A stretch of DNA of 64,000 nt from Iodobacter violaceini (lineage in GTDB: Bacteria > Pseudomonadota > Gammaproteobacteria > Burkholderiales > Chitinibacteraceae): NCBI RefSeq assembly GCF_011601265.1, contig NZ_JAAOLX010000005.1, positions 1-64,000 of the forward strand, in the 5' to 3' direction. Below the pieces are notes generated by a model. It saw only the letters and a program-made list of their open reading frames with translations. It was not told the DNA's origin and searched no databases. A program made the position numbers and the translations under genes. Every line of letters starts with the position of its first letter. Position 1 is the first letter of the stretch. Below, in pieces: positions 52,540 to 62,758 of this stretch.

Positions 52540-55353
52540 TTACAGTGTCATTGCTTCTTCAACGAAGGATTTAAGCTGTGCAGTGTGCTTGCTCATATAA
52601 CCCACAGCAGGAGACGCCGACGAGGTACGGCCTGCGTACAGCAGGGTTTGCTTAGGATGCATGCACGCTTCAAGGCGATGGCGGATCTGATGCCATGCGC
52701 CCTGGTTGCGTGGTTCTTCCTGTACCCACATCACTTCACGCGCGTTCGGGTATTTTTCGATCTCAGCTTTTAGCTCTTCCGTCGGGAATGGATAAAGCTG
52801 CTCGATACGCACAATTGCGATGTCTTTGATATCGCGCTCTGAGCGGCCTGCCAGCAGGTCGTAATACACCTGACCGGCACACATCACAACACGCTTCACT
52901 TTCTTCGCGTCCAGATTGCCCTGATCGCCAATCACCGGGCGGAATTCACCCTTAGTGAAGTCTTCAACCGGGCTGGATGCCATTTTCGCTTTCAGGAGCT
53001 TTTTGCTCATGATGATAATCAGCGGCTTACGGCTTGGGCGCAGCATCTGACGGCGCAGCGCATGGAACATTTGCGCGGCTTCAGACATCATCAGCACCTG
53101 CACATTGTGCTCTGCACAAAGTTGCAGATAGCGCTCAACGCGGGCAGATGAGTGCTCCGGGCCCTGGCCATCGTAGCCGTGCGGCAACATCATGGTCAGG
53201 CCACACAGACGGCCCCATTTTGTTTCGCCCGAGGTAATAAACTGATCAATCACCACTTGCGCGCCGTTGGCAAAATCACCGAACTGCGCTTCCCAGATAG
53301 TCAGCTCATCAGGCGCCGAACATGCGTAGCCGTATTCAAAAGCCAGCACCGCTTCTTCATTCAGAATCGAATCAATGACGGTAAAGTTGGCTTGTTTCTC
53401 AGCCAGGTGCTGCAGCGGAATATGAACACCCTGATCCCACTTCTCACGGTTCTGATCGTGCAATACCGCGTGGCGGTGATTAAACGTACCACGACCACAA
53501 TCCTCACCAGAGATACGCACCGCGTAGCCTTCGGTTAAGAGTGTGGCGTAGGCCAGGTGCTCAGCCATACCGAAGTCAACCGGCTGCTCGCCGTTAACCA
53601 TGGCGATACGTTCCTTAATGATTTTGTCTACGTTCGAACGCAGTTTGAAATCATCAGGCACTTTAGTGAATTTCTCGGTTAAGCGGATTAAATCTGCCTG
53701 CGGAACCGCAGTGGCTACCGGATGACGCCAGTGCACGCCCATATAACGCGAGAAATCAATCGCGTGCGAGCGTTTGTAATCAGTCAGCGTGGTTTGCTCT
53801 ACGTGCTCACCGCGATCCAGCGCTGCACGATATTCCTGGATCAGGCTATCCGCTTCATCGCTGGTCACTACGCCTTCAGCAATCAGGCGATCGGCGTATT
53901 TTTTACGCGCGCCAGGGTGCTGGCCAATTTTTTTGTACATCATAGGCTGAGTCACAAACGGATCATCCGCTTCATTGTGACCAAACTTACGGAAGCACAC
54001 CAAATCCACCACCACATCGCGGTGGAATTTCATACGGAATTCCAGTGCAGCCTGCATCACCAGAATCACGCTTTCAGGATCATCGCCATTCACGTGGAAA
54101 ATCGGCGCTTCAACCATCTTGGCGATATCAGTACAGTAAATTGTCGAGCGGGTATCGCGGGTGTCAGACGTAGTAAAACCAACTTGGTTATTCACCACCA
54201 GATGCACCGTACCGCCTGTACCGTAGCCACGGGTATTGGCCAGGTTAAACGTACCCTGGTTTGTACCAAGGCCAATAAAGGCCGAGTCACCGTGGATCAG
54301 CACCGGCAAGACTTGCTCACCCAGCTTATCGCCACGACGTTGCTGACGCGCACGCACCGAGCCTTCAACCACAGGGTTGACGATTTCAAGGTGGGACGGG
54401 TTAAACGCAAGGCTTAAGTGAATCGGGCCGCCCGGTGTCGGGATATCGGCCGAGAAACCCATATGGTATTTCACGTCACCAGAAGACAAGTCGCTGACCG
54501 AGCGGCCTTCAAATTCACTGAATAAATCACGCGGCTGCTTACCCAGCGTGTTCACCAGTACATTCAGACGGCCACGGTGCGCCATACCAATAATCAATTC
54601 CTGCACACCCACGGCGCCTGCGCCCTGAACTAAATAATCCAGAGCCGGGATCATGGAATCGCCGCCTTCCAGCGAGAAGCGCTTCTGGCCGACGTATTTT
54701 TTATGAAGGTATTGTTCGAGTGTTTCTGCGGCTGTTACTTTTTGCAGAGTGCGTTTTTTTTGCTCTGCACCATAGGATGGCGTTGAGCGGCGGGATTCAA
54801 ACCATTGCTGCACCCACTTGCGTTGTTCTGCATTGGTGATGTGCATATATTCCAGACCAATATTGCCGCTGTAAGTTTGCTTTAAAAACGCAATAACTTC
54901 AGCAAGAGTGGCACGCTCCATCCCCGCAATATTAGTACCAAAGGTGGTTGCCATATCGGCATCGGTAAAACCATGGTGCTTTGCATCAAGCTCAGGCAAA
55001 CGCGCCTGGTCCATACGCTGCAAAGGATCAAGACTTGCCTGACGCGAACCCATAATGCGGTAAGCAGAGATTAAACGAAGCAGATTGACCTGCTTACGCG
55101 TAGCCTCTTCGTCAACTGCGCCACCTTGCTGTACATAGCGGGGTTTGCGAGTCAGCTGGCGGAAGGATTCTTCAATCGGCGCTCGTGGAATATCACGATC
55201 AACCACACCCGGGCTTTGCTGCATCTTATCGAAGTAGGAGCGCCATTCCTGATCAACCAGTTGCGGGTCACTCAGGTACTGCTCGTAAAGCTCCTCAACG
55301 AAAGGAGCATTCCCGCCAAAAAGGTGGGAATTAGACCTCAACTCTCTCATCAT
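52540..55353 (-). CDS. sucA: 2-Oxoglutarate dehydrogenase E1
   Basis: A 937-aa thiamine diphosphate enzyme that decarboxylates 2-oxoglutarate and succinylates the E2 lipoyl group. The N-terminal SHLFGGNAPFVEELYEQYL is the E2-binding start, GMAHRGRLNVLVNTLGK and HVNGDDPESVI are ThDP/Mg sites, and VWVQEEPRNQGAWH lies in the C-domain. Of several possible starts, ATG 55353 gives the usual length (E. coli 933); the ribosome site is weak, so 55350 is possible. Confidence 0.96.
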   Translation of the reverse strand: MMRELRSNSHLFGGNAPFVEELYEQYLSDPQLVDQEWRSYFDKMQQSPGVVDRDIPRAPIEESFRQLTRKPRYVQQGGAVDEEATRKQVNLLRLISAYRIMGSRQASLDPLQRMDQARLPELDAKHHGFTDADMATTFGTNIAGMERATLAEVIAFLKQTYSGNIGLEYMHITNAEQRKWVQQWFESRRSTPSYGAEQKKRTLQKVTAAETLEQYLHKKYVGQKRFSLEGGDSMIPALDYLVQGAGAVGVQELIIGMAHRGRLNVLVNTLGKQPRDLFSEFEGRSVSDLSSGDVKYHMGFSADIPTPGGPIHLSLAFNPSHLEIVNPVVEGSVRARQQRRGDKLGEQVLPVLIHGDSAFIGLGTNQGTFNLANTRGYGTGGTVHLVVNNQVGFTTSDTRDTRSTIYCTDIAKMVEAPIFHVNGDDPESVILVMQAALEFRMKFHRDVVVDLVCFRKFGHNEADDPFVTQPMMYKKIGQHPGARKKYADRLIAEGVVTSDEADSLIQEYRAALDRGEHVEQTTLTDYKRSHAIDFSRYMGVHWRHPVATAVPQADLIRLTEKFTKVPDDFKLRSNVDKIIKERIAMVNGEQPVDFGMAEHLAYATLLTEGYAVRISGEDCGRGTFNHRHAVLHDQNREKWDQGVHIPLQHLAEKQANFTVIDSILNEEAVLAFEYGYACSAPDELTIWEAQFGDFANGAQVVIDQFITSGETKWGRLCGLTMMLPHGYDGQGPEHSSARVERYLQLCAEHNVQVLMMSEAAQMFHALRRQMLRPSRKPLIIIMSKKLLKAKMASSPVEDFTKGEFRPVIGDQGNLDAKKVKRVVMCAGQVYYDLLAGRSERDIKDIAIVRIEQLYPFPTEELKAEIEKYPNAREVMWVQEEPRNQGAWHQIRHRLEACMHPKQTLLYAGRTSSASPAVGYMSKHTAQLKSFVEEAMTL

Positions 55354-55444
55354 CGCCGTAATCAAATCCAGTAATTTAGCAGGCTTAACACCATGCAAGA
55401 CCGCCGCCCCTTAGCGAAGCGGCTCAAAACCAATCCATCTTCAG

Positions 55445-55473
55445 GGTGGGCAAGAGGCTTTTTTCTGCCCACC
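55445..55473. other. Intercistronic hairpin between gltA and sucA
   Basis: GGTGGGCA and TGCCCACC (8 bp) with a T-rich 13-base loop, in the 264-bp gap between sucA and gltA. A second small dyad GGAGG-N7-CCTCC lies at about 55521-55537. It may be a processing site or part of a separate sucA promoter/leader. Confidence 0.45.
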
Positions 55474-55617
55474 TTTCAAACAATTCACAAACTAAGCGGA
55501 AACCCCTGGGGTAAGGCACCGGAGGCCTTTAACCTCCATCTCAAAAACCAGGATTTACTTTTGTAAATGATGATTTTGAAAGATTTTTAACATCACCATT
55601 GGGTTCGCCGCTGTTTG

Positions 55618-56904
55618 TTAACCGCGCTGATCTGCGGGTACGTAATCGCGCTTGGTCGCGCCAGTGTATTGCTGACGAGGGCGGCCAATCTTCATGCCAG
55701 GATCGGCAATCATTTCATTCCAGTGGCTGATCCAGCCCACAGTACGCGCCAGGGCAAAAATCACGGTAAACATTGGTACAGGGATACCCAGTGCAGACTG
55801 AACAATACCTGAGTAGAAATCGACATTTGGATACAGCTTCCGCTCAATAAAGTAGCTGTCTTCCAGCGCGATTCTTTCCAGCTCCATGGCCAGCTTAAAT
55901 TTAGGATCATCCTGCAGACCCATTTCATTCAGTACTTCATGGCAAATACGGCGCATCACGCTGGCACGCGGGTCCATGTTTTTGTAAACACGGTGGCCAA
56001 AGCCCATCAGTTTATGGGTTTTAGCCTTTACACCTTCCATAAAGGCCGGTACGTTTTCTACTGAACCAATTTCGTCCAGCATCAACAGAACCGCTTCGTT
56101 CGCACCACCGTGCGACGGGCCCCACAGGCAGGCAATACCGGCAGCGATACATGCAAACGGATTAGCACCAGACGAGCCAGCCAGACGAACTGTTGATGTT
56201 GAAGCATTTTGTTCGTGATCGGCGTGCAGGGTAAAGATCACATCCAGCGCACGCACCAATACCGGGTTAGGCACATATTCTTCGCAAGGCGTAGAAAACA
56301 TCATGTGCATAAAGTTGGCGGTATAACCAAGGTTATTGCGCGGATAAACAAATGGCAGACCCTGGTTATAGCGGTAGCACATTGCAGCGATGGTCGGGAT
56401 CTTAGAGATCAGACGGAACATCGCCACTTTACGGTGCTCTTCGTTATTGATATCCAGGCTGTCCTGATAGAACGCGGATAATGCACCCACCACACCCACC
56501 ATCATCGCCATTGGATGCGCATCGCGGCGGAAGCCGTTAAAGAAACGGGTCAGTTGCTCATGCACCATGGTGTGGCTCATGACCGTTTTATTAAATTCAG
56601 CGCTTTGCTCTGGTGTTGGCAACTCGCCGTTAATCAGCAGGTAACACACTTCCAGATAATCGCTTTGCTCAGCAAGCTGCTCAATCGGGTATCCACGGTA
56701 GTACAGCTGGCCCAGATCACCATCGATATAAGTGATCTTGGATTCACAGCTGGATGTCGCCAAAAAGCCAGGATCGAAAGTAAACATACCGGTCTTGGAG
56801 AATGAGCGGATATCCACCACATCCGGCCCAAGCGTGCTCGGTAAAACTGGCAACTCAAGCGAATCTTTGCCGTCGTTGTAAGTCAGTGTGACTTTCTTTT
56901 CCAT
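55618..56904 (-). CDS. gltA: Citrate synthase
   Basis: A 428-aa type II (hexameric, NADH-sensitive kind) citrate synthase. N-terminal beta domain with [17 protein letters not shown], catalytic His segments in [15 protein letters not shown] and [14 protein letters not shown], and catalytic Asp in [14 protein letters not shown]. It condenses oxaloacetate and acetyl-CoA. It begins one base after the sdhE stop, so it shares the sdh transcript. Confidence 0.98.
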   Translation of the reverse strand: MEKKVTLTYNDGKDSLELPVLPSTLGPDVVDIRSFSKTGMFTFDPGFLATSSCESKITYIDGDLGQLYYRGYPIEQLAEQSDYLEVCYLLINGELPTPEQSAEFNKTVMSHTMVHEQLTRFFNGFRRDAHPMAMMVGVVGALSAFYQDSLDINNEEHRKVAMFRLISKIPTIAAMCYRYNQGLPFVYPRNNLGYTANFMHMMFSTPCEEYVPNPVLVRALDVIFTLHADHEQNASTSTVRLAGSSGANPFACIAAGIACLWGPSHGGANEAVLLMLDEIGSVENVPAFMEGVKAKTHKLMGFGHRVYKNMDPRASVMRRICHEVLNEMGLQDDPKFKLAMELERIALEDSYFIERKLYPNVDFYSGIVQSALGIPVPMFTVIFALARTVGWISHWNEMIADPGMKIGRPRQQYTGATKRDYVPADQRG

Positions 56905-56905
56905 A

Positions 56906-57184
56906 TCAAATAGCTCCTGGGGTTTCGGTTTGTACCGCTTGTCGTTGTGCGCTTCGTACTTGTTCCAGCATCGGTCTGAGCCGCTCGTCCGGACATTCTG
57001 CTTTGCAATTCAGGTAATCAAGCAGATCGTTATCAGCGAGTAAAAGAAGATCCTGAAAAAGAATCAAATCTGTCCCGGATAAAGTGGGAAGCACTTCTTT
57101 TACAAAACGCTCCAGCTGAAGATCTACTTCTAAAAGACCTCGGCGTGAGCGCCAGATTATCCGTTTTAATTCAATTGCATCCAT
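56906..57184 (-). CDS. sdhE: Succinate dehydrogenase assembly factor SdhE
   Basis: A 92-aa protein of the Sdh5/YgfY family that helps covalent FAD attachment to SdhA. The RGxxE-type motif is in RRGLLEVDL (about residues 14-22), and the helical bundle includes [16 protein letters not shown]. The ATG at 57184 follows AAGGAAG by 7 nt; a GTG 24 bases earlier lacks support. Lies between sdhB and gltA as in many betaproteobacteria. Confidence 0.95.
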   Translation of the reverse strand: MDAIELKRIIWRSRRGLLEVDLQLERFVKEVLPTLSGTDLILFQDLLLLADNDLLDYLNCKAECPDERLRPMLEQVRSAQRQAVQTETPGAI

Positions 57185-57214
57185 CAAACTCTTCCTTACC
57201 TCTGACACTTCAAA

Positions 57215-57232
57215 AGGGGCAAAGCTGCCCCT
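57215..57232 (-). terminator. Weak attenuator-like hairpin after sdhB
   Basis: AGGGGCA-AAGC-TGCCCCT, 7-bp stem, followed on the minus strand by TTTTG. It may partly stop or stabilise the sdhCDAB message before sdhE-gltA. Confidence 0.4.
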
Positions 57233-57239
57233 CTGTTGA

Positions 57240-57941
57240 TTAGCTCATGCGCTTAATCATTAAATCTTTAATCTTGCCAATGGCTTTGGTTGGGTTGAGT
57301 TCCTTAGGGCAAACATCAACGCAATTCATAATGCTGTGGCAACGGAACAAACGATATGGATCTTCCAGATTATCCAGACGTTCGTTGGTTTTTTCATCGC
57401 GGGTATCCGCAATGAATCGGTAAGCTGCCAGCAAACCAGCCGGACCTACAAATTTATCCGGATTCCACCAGAATGACGGGCAGGATGTTGAGCAGCAAGC
57501 ACATAAAATGCACTCGTACAAACCATCCAGCTCTTTACGGTCTTCCGGCGATTGCAGGCGTTCGCGATCAGGCGGCGGATTATCGTTTTGCACATAGGGC
57601 TTAATCGAGTGATATTGCTTAAAGAACTGAGTCATATCAACGATTAAGTCACGAATCACCGGCAAACCTGGCAGCGGGCGAATCTCTACCGGCTGCTTCA
57701 GGCTGGCGATGTCTGTAATACAGGCCAGACCATTTTTACCATTAATATTCATCGCATCTGAACCGCAAATTCCTTCGCGGCAAGAGCGGCGAAAGCTCAG
57801 GCTGTCGTCTTGTGCCTTCAGGCGAACCAGACCATCTAATAATTTCTTATCGGAAGGTTCCAGTTCAACATGGTAATCCTGCATGTACGGCTTAGCGTCC
57901 ACATCAGGGTTGTAGCGATAGAGCTTGAAATGCATCTTCAT
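57240..57941 (-). CDS. sdhB: Succinate dehydrogenase iron-sulfur subunit
   Basis: A 233-aa subunit with three clusters: 2Fe-2S (CREGICGSDAMNINGKNGLAC holds its last cysteines), 4Fe-4S (CILCACCSTSCPSFWW) and 3Fe-4S (CHSIMNCVDVCP). It passes electrons from SdhA to ubiquinone. AGGAG is 7 nt before the ATG. Length is standard; 19 bases after sdhA. Confidence 0.98.
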   Translation of the reverse strand: MKMHFKLYRYNPDVDAKPYMQDYHVELEPSDKKLLDGLVRLKAQDDSLSFRRSCREGICGSDAMNINGKNGLACITDIASLKQPVEIRPLPGLPVIRDLIVDMTQFFKQYHSIKPYVQNDNPPPDRERLQSPEDRKELDGLYECILCACCSTSCPSFWWNPDKFVGPAGLLAAYRFIADTRDEKTNERLDNLEDPYRLFRCHSIMNCVDVCPKELNPTKAIGKIKDLMIKRMS

Positions 57942-57960
57942 CGGTTTTCTCCTGATGCTT

Positions 57961-59724
57961 TTAGTAAACGCGTTTTTGCGGTTCGATATAATCGACCGTC
58001 AGCGGTTTGGTGTGAACGGGCTTGTAAGACAGCGTACGGCTTGTGCCATCAAACATGGTGTGCTTCATCCATTCATCATGACGATCCGGAAAATCATCAT
58101 GCGCATGTGCACCACGGCTTTCCTTGCGCGCTTCAGCACAAATCAGCGTTGCAACCGCCACTTCGATCAGGTTATCCAGCTCCAGCGCTTCAACACGTGC
58201 GGTGTTAAATACTTTGGATTTGTCTGCAATCTGAGTGCGTTTCACGCGCTCTGCCACGGCTTTGATTTCTTCCACGCCCTTGGCAAGATTCTCTGAATTA
58301 CGGAATACACCGGCACGCAATTGCACCACTTTTTGCATGGCATTACGTACATCGGCCACTTCTTCGCCACCGGTTTGGTTTTCCAAACGGGCCAGACGGG
58401 CTAAGGAGAACTCAGCCGCATTAGCAGGCAATGGACGCAGCTCAGGACGCTCGTTTTTGATGAAGTCAATAATCGAATTACCCGCAGCCTTACCAAACAC
58501 CACCAGATCCAGCAGGGAGTTTGTACCCAAGCGGTTTGCACCGTGCACCGAAGCGCATGCACATTCACCAGCCGCGTAAAAGCCCTTGATACGCACTTCC
58601 GGATCATCGCCGACTGGCGCAACTACTTCGCCCTTATAGTTGGTCGGAATACCGCCCATTTGATAGTGGCAGGTTGGTACGACTGGAATCGGATCCTGAA
58701 TCGGATCAACACCGGCAAACTTAATGGCAATTTCACGAATACCTGGCAGACGTTGCTTGATGATGTCCGGGCCCAAATGATCCAGCTTCAGCAATACATG
58801 GTCTTTTTCTTTGCCACAGCCGCGGCCTTCCAGAATTTCCAGCGCCATTGCGCGTGAAACCACGTCACGGGAAGCCAGGTCTTTGGCGTTCGGAGCATAA
58901 CGCTCCATAAAGCGCTCGCCCTCGGAATTGAGCAAGATGCCGCCTTCACCGCGCACGCCTTCGGTAATCAATACACCCGCACCGGCCACGCCAGTTGGGT
59001 GGAATTGCCAGAATTCCATGTCTTCCAGCGGAATCCCTGCACGCACGGTCATGCCGAGGCCATCGCCGGTATTAATAAAGGCATTGGTAGAAGCAGAGAA
59101 AATACGGCCAGCACCGCCAGTCGCAAACAACACAGCCTTGGCGTGGATAATCGACACTTCGCCGGTTTCCATTTCTAAGGCAGTCACACCAACGACTTCG
59201 CCAGCTTCATCACGAATCAGATCCAGCGCCATCCATTCCACAAAAAATTGAGTATTGGCGCGCACATTACGCTGATACAGCGTGTGCAACATGGCATGAC
59301 CGGTACGGTCAGCCGCGGCACAGGCGCGTTGTACCGGTGTTTTACCAAAGCCGGCCATATGGCCGCCGAATGGGCGCTGATAGATCTTGCCGTTTTCAAG
59401 GCGGTCAAAAGGCATGCCAAAGTGCTCAAGCTCCACCACCACTTCAGGAGCCTGACGGCACATAAATTCAATCGCATCCTGGTCGCCCAGCCAGTCCGAC
59501 CCTTTAACGGTGTCGTACATATGCCATTCCCACTTGTCTTCCTGAACATTACCAAGAGAAGCGGAAATACCACCCTGCGCCGCAACGGTGTGCGAGCGGG
59601 TTGGAAATACTTTGGATAAAACAGCGGTTTTCAGGCCTGCTTCAGAGAGCTGCAATGCGGCACGAAGGCCTGCGCCACCTGCGCCAACGATGACAGCATC
59701 AAATTTACGAATAGGAACGGTCAT
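57961..59724 (-). CDS. sdhA: Succinate dehydrogenase flavoprotein subunit
   Basis: A 587-aa catalytic subunit oxidising succinate to fumarate. FAD loop [16 protein letters not shown]; His45 in [10 protein letters not shown] carries covalent FAD; active-site segments are FHPTG and [18 protein letters not shown]. It lies 3 nt after sdhD and leads into sdhB. All key residues present. Confidence 0.98.
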   Translation of the reverse strand: MTVPIRKFDAVIVGAGGAGLRAALQLSEAGLKTAVLSKVFPTRSHTVAAQGGISASLGNVQEDKWEWHMYDTVKGSDWLGDQDAIEFMCRQAPEVVVELEHFGMPFDRLENGKIYQRPFGGHMAGFGKTPVQRACAAADRTGHAMLHTLYQRNVRANTQFFVEWMALDLIRDEAGEVVGVTALEMETGEVSIIHAKAVLFATGGAGRIFSASTNAFINTGDGLGMTVRAGIPLEDMEFWQFHPTGVAGAGVLITEGVRGEGGILLNSEGERFMERYAPNAKDLASRDVVSRAMALEILEGRGCGKEKDHVLLKLDHLGPDIIKQRLPGIREIAIKFAGVDPIQDPIPVVPTCHYQMGGIPTNYKGEVVAPVGDDPEVRIKGFYAAGECACASVHGANRLGTNSLLDLVVFGKAAGNSIIDFIKNERPELRPLPANAAEFSLARLARLENQTGGEEVADVRNAMQKVVQLRAGVFRNSENLAKGVEEIKAVAERVKRTQIADKSKVFNTARVEALELDNLIEVAVATLICAEARKESRGAHAHDDFPDRHDEWMKHTMFDGTSRTLSYKPVHTKPLTVDYIEPQKRVY

Positions 59725-59727
59725 CGC

Positions 59728-60075
59728 TTATGCACCCCACACAACTTTAATCATATAAACCAAGCTACCTGCCAGCCATAACAGCGTCAGCACGTGCATC
59801 GTTAAACGTAAACCAACGTGCTGGAGATAATCCATCCAGATATCACGCACACCCACCCATGCATGCCAAAGCAATGCAAACAGGCTGATAGTGGTCAGCA
59901 CTTTCACCCATGTACAGGCAAACAGCTGCTGCCATGCTTCAAAAGAAGTACCACCGGCCAGCAATAAAAACGCAACGAGGGCAACAGTGTAAACCAGCAT
60001 AATCACGGCAGTTACGCGCTGAACCAGCCAGTCTTTCAGGCCGTAATGGGCCCCGACTACTTGACGATTTACCAT
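59728..60075 (-). CDS. sdhD: Succinate dehydrogenase membrane anchor subunit
   Basis: A 115-aa protein with three membrane helices. LKDWLVQRVTAVIMLVYTVAL is the first, and LLWHAWVGVRDIWMDYLQH holds the heme b-side His and quinone-site residues (RDIWMDY). It overlaps sdhC by seven bases. Confidence 0.95.
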   Translation of the reverse strand: MVNRQVVGAHYGLKDWLVQRVTAVIMLVYTVALVAFLLLAGGTSFEAWQQLFACTWVKVLTTISLFALLWHAWVGVRDIWMDYLQHVGLRLTMHVLTLLWLAGSLVYMIKVVWGA

Positions 60076-60443
60076 ACCAGACCCCCAATCACGACCGTCA
60101 GCACCAGGCTTACCACCAGCACAATTTTGGCTGTAAGGCGTGCCGTTTTCAGCTCCAGGCCCTTATGAATATCTAAAAACAAGAAACGAACGCCTGCGCA
60201 GACGTGATGCAAGAAAGCCCACAAAACACCCAACAGCGCAATTTTTACAAGGGGGTTTGAAATACAGGATCTGAATGCATCAAAACGCTCACTCGAGGCT
60301 AAAGAACCTTCCAGAGCGTAGAGCATAAAGGGAATCGCCAGAAACATCAGCGCGCCACTCACGCGATGAAGAATGGAGATAATCCCTGGCAAAGGAAGAC
60401 GAATCTTCGCGATCTCCAGGTGCTTGGGGCGTGTTTTTTGCAT
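60069..60443 (-). CDS. sdhC: Succinate dehydrogenase cytochrome b556 subunit
   Basis: A 124-aa protein with three membrane helices. SILHRVSGALMFLAIPFML is the first helix with the quinone-site Ser and Arg, and FLHHVCAGVRFLFLDIHKGL carries the heme-ligand His. The ATG at 60443 follows GAGGAAG; 23 in-frame codons upstream are not conserved. First gene of the TCA block. Confidence 0.95.
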   Translation of the reverse strand: MQKTRPKHLEIAKIRLPLPGIISILHRVSGALMFLAIPFMLYALEGSLASSERFDAFRSCISNPLVKIALLGVLWAFLHHVCAGVRFLFLDIHKGLELKTARLTAKIVLVVSLVLTVVIGGLVW

Positions 60444-60572
60444 GCGCACTTCCTCTTTAAGTTTTACTTCTGTCAGCGTGCACGATCTGTTTCTTAAACC
60501 GTCCGACATCACCGACCTGCCTTTTACTACTTACTCAACTACAAATTCATAAAGCTCAGTTCTGTTTGCAAA

Positions 60573-61295
60573 TTAAGCCTGCTCAGGCGGAGCCTGAAAT
60601 GCCAATTGCTCTGATCTGAACCAGGCCACACTCCAAACTTGCGGCTTTCCATCAAAATCCCTTGCAAGACGCACAAGCTGAAGCAAAGGCTCATGTACTT
60701 CAACTTGCAATAACCTGGCTTCAGCACTGGCTGCGGGCACTGCACGATAGCGAACTTCGCCATCTTTTAAGCGCATCCCAAAGTCACGCCAGCATAGTTC
60801 ACGCAAATTACCGCGTAACTCCCGGATTCTGCGCATTTCCAGATTTGGAAAATTAGCTTCGGGTAAAAACATTTCTTCCAGACCAATCACGGTGCCGGCA
60901 ACACGCAATAAGCGCCTGACTTGCCATAAGGCTGCACCACGCCTTAAACCCAGTATTTCTGCCAGCTGCTCGCCTGCATGAATCCGTACGCAGCCCAGCA
61001 TTTCAATTTTTGGCTTTTCACCGCCGTAGCCAGACAAAGGGACAAACATCGCCTGCGCCAAAAAATCACTGGCATCCGACACAAAAGTACCCACACCCTG
61101 GCGGCGATACAGAACGCCTTCTAACACCAGCACATCGAGTGCTTTTCTCACCGTTCCCTGGCTTACGCCAAAACGGCGGGCTAAATCATTTTCGCTGGGC
61201 AAACTTTCATCTGCATTCCACTCGCCAGCATCCACTGCCGTAGTAACTTCACGAATAACCTGACGATATAAAGGGATGGCTGCAAGTTTGCTCAT
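60573..61295 (-). CDS. GntR-family regulator with UTRA domain, upstream of sdhC
   Basis: A 240-aa HutC-subfamily regulator. Winged helix at about residues 5-70 (IPLYRQVIREVTTAVDAGEW, LPSENDLARRFGVSQGTVRKA) and a UTRA ligand domain (about 90-235; IGLEEMFLPEANFPNLE). It sits between sdhC (same strand, 129 bp) and mdh (divergent), so it likely controls TCA genes in response to a metabolite. Start is uncertain: ATG 61295 fits the domain but has no clear ribosome site. Confidence 0.88.
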   Translation of the reverse strand: MSKLAAIPLYRQVIREVTTAVDAGEWNADESLPSENDLARRFGVSQGTVRKALDVLVLEGVLYRRQGVGTFVSDASDFLAQAMFVPLSGYGGEKPKIEMLGCVRIHAGEQLAEILGLRRGAALWQVRRLLRVAGTVIGLEEMFLPEANFPNLEMRRIRELRGNLRELCWRDFGMRLKDGEVRYRAVPAASAEARLLQVEVHEPLLQLVRLARDFDGKPQVWSVAWFRSEQLAFQAPPEQA

Positions 61296-61343
61296 TGAGG
61301 ACAGGTTGCTTTTTATCATGTTGTAGCATCATAGTCTACTACA

Positions 61344-61357
61344 GTCTTATATAAGAC
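61344..61357. promoter_or_regulatory. Palindrome GTCTTATATAAGAC in the gntR-mdh gap
   Basis: A perfect 14-bp palindrome 49-62 bases upstream of the gntR start. The half site AGTCT is repeated 10 bp to the left (61333-61337), one helical turn away. HutC-type GntR operators have GT...AC ends with an AT-rich core, so it is a candidate autoregulatory/mdh operator. Confidence 0.5.
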
Positions 61358-61677
61358 AAAAGATACACAACAATATATTTGCTCTGGCAGCAAAACGTGC
61401 GCAAAGCACGGATACGCGTGATAAACTTTCTCTGCTAGGCTTACAGAGTAGCTAAAACATACTTTAAACCGTGTAAAAATAAGCATGCGGGGTGTACTGC
61501 AGCAGCACTTCATAACAAAGCAGGATACTCACATTTGCTCTACAAATAAGTAGATAAGTGCATCAGACCAGCTGGCCATTTTTCTGATTATTTGCATACA
61601 AAGTGTTATCTGTGCGGTTGAAGTGCAAGCGCTGAAAACCCCAGCATCGTTCACACACCAATATCGGAGTGATCCTC
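61358..61677. other. mdh upstream region
   Basis: 320 bases of leader and promoter sequence between the palindrome and mdh. There is no credible gene or strong hairpin; a CGGAG ribosome site at 61665-61669 serves mdh. Confidence 0.45.
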
Positions 61678-62658
61678 ATGAAGACCCCTATTCGCGTTGC
61701 CGTTACCGGCGCTGCCGGCCAGATTGGTTATAGCCTTTTATTCCGTATTGCATCAGGCGCGATGCTTGGCGCAGATCAGCCTGTGATCCTGCAATTGCTG
61801 GATATCACCCCTTCCTTGCCTGCACTGAACGGTGTGGTCATGGAGCTGGATGACTGCGCATTCCCACTCTTGCACGGCATTGTGCAAAGTGACGATCCAA
61901 AAGTAGCGTTTAAAGATGCAGACATCGCCCTTCTGGTTGGCGCACGTCCGCGCGGCCCGGGCATGGAGCGTAAAGACTTGCTGGAAGCCAATGGCGCTAT
62001 CTTTACCGCGCAAGGTAAAGCACTGAATGAAGTGGCTTCCCGTGACGTGAAAGTACTGGTAGTGGGTAATCCAGCCAATACCAATGCTTACATTGCCATG
62101 AAAAACGCGCCGGATCTAAACCCGGCTAACTTCACCGCCATGATGCGTCTGGATCACAACCGTGCCCTGACTCAAATCGCACAGAAAACATCTTCAGCGG
62201 TAACCGATGTCAACAAGATGATCATCTGGGGCAATCACTCCGCTACTCAATACCCGGACCTGTTCCATGCAACAGTGAAAGGTCAAAGCGCTTCTGCCCT
62301 GATCAATGATCAGAAATGGCTGGAAACAGACTTTATCCCTACTGTTCAGCAACGTGGCGCAGCCATTATTAAGGCTCGCGGTTTGTCTTCTGCAGCTTCT
62401 GCAGCCAATGCGGCGATTGACCATATCCGTAACTGGGTACTTGGCACTACGGATGGTGACTGGGTCACGATGGGCGTTCCGGCCAATGGCGAGTATGGCT
62501 ACAGCGATTTGATTTTTGGCTACCCTGTTACTTGTAAAGACGGCAAGTACACCATCGTTGAAGGGCTGGAAATCAGCGACTTCAGCCGTGCCCGTATGGA
62601 TGCAAGCGCAAAAGAATTGTCTGAAGAGCGTGATGCAGTGAAGCACTTACTTGCTTAA
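61678..62658 (+). CDS. mdh: Malate dehydrogenase (NAD+)
   Basis: A 326-aa LDH-like malate dehydrogenase of the type common in betaproteobacteria (dimeric, about 325-330 aa). NAD loop [19 protein letters not shown], substrate arginines in [27 protein letters not shown], and the catalytic His in [13 protein letters not shown]. The ATG at 61678 has CGGAG 8 nt upstream; a GTG nine bases earlier overlaps that site. Single gene ended by a terminator. Confidence 0.97.
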   Translation: MKTPIRVAVTGAAGQIGYSLLFRIASGAMLGADQPVILQLLDITPSLPALNGVVMELDDCAFPLLHGIVQSDDPKVAFKDADIALLVGARPRGPGMERKDLLEANGAIFTAQGKALNEVASRDVKVLVVGNPANTNAYIAMKNAPDLNPANFTAMMRLDHNRALTQIAQKTSSAVTDVNKMIIWGNHSATQYPDLFHATVKGQSASALINDQKWLETDFIPTVQQRGAAIIKARGLSSAASAANAAIDHIRNWVLGTTDGDWVTMGVPANGEYGYSDLIFGYPVTCKDGKYTIVEGLEISDFSRARMDASAKELSEERDAVKHLLA

Positions 62659-62707
62659 TTATTTTTAACTAAAAAATTTACGTTCTGTTGTATAAAGCAC
62701 ACAACGT

Positions 62708-62739
62708 AAAAAAGGCGAACCCGAGGGTTCGCCTTTTTC
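62708..62739. terminator. Bidirectional terminator between mdh and nagE
   Basis: AAAAAAGGCGAACCC-GA-GGGTTCGCCTTTTT: a 10-bp stem with A and T tracts, in the convergent gap. Confidence 0.93.
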
Positions 62740-62758
62740 TATTCCCGCTAAAGCAGAC

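Noticed and set aside
53722-54417. Long plus-strand frame opposite sucA (231 codons)
   Set aside because: Antisense shadow of a strongly conserved gene; the His/Arg-rich product has no family pattern.
60444-60572. Fur box or copy of the GTCTTATATAAGAC palindrome upstream of sdhC
   Set aside because: Searched by eye; only weak partial matches (such as GTTTCTTAAAC), not enough to call.
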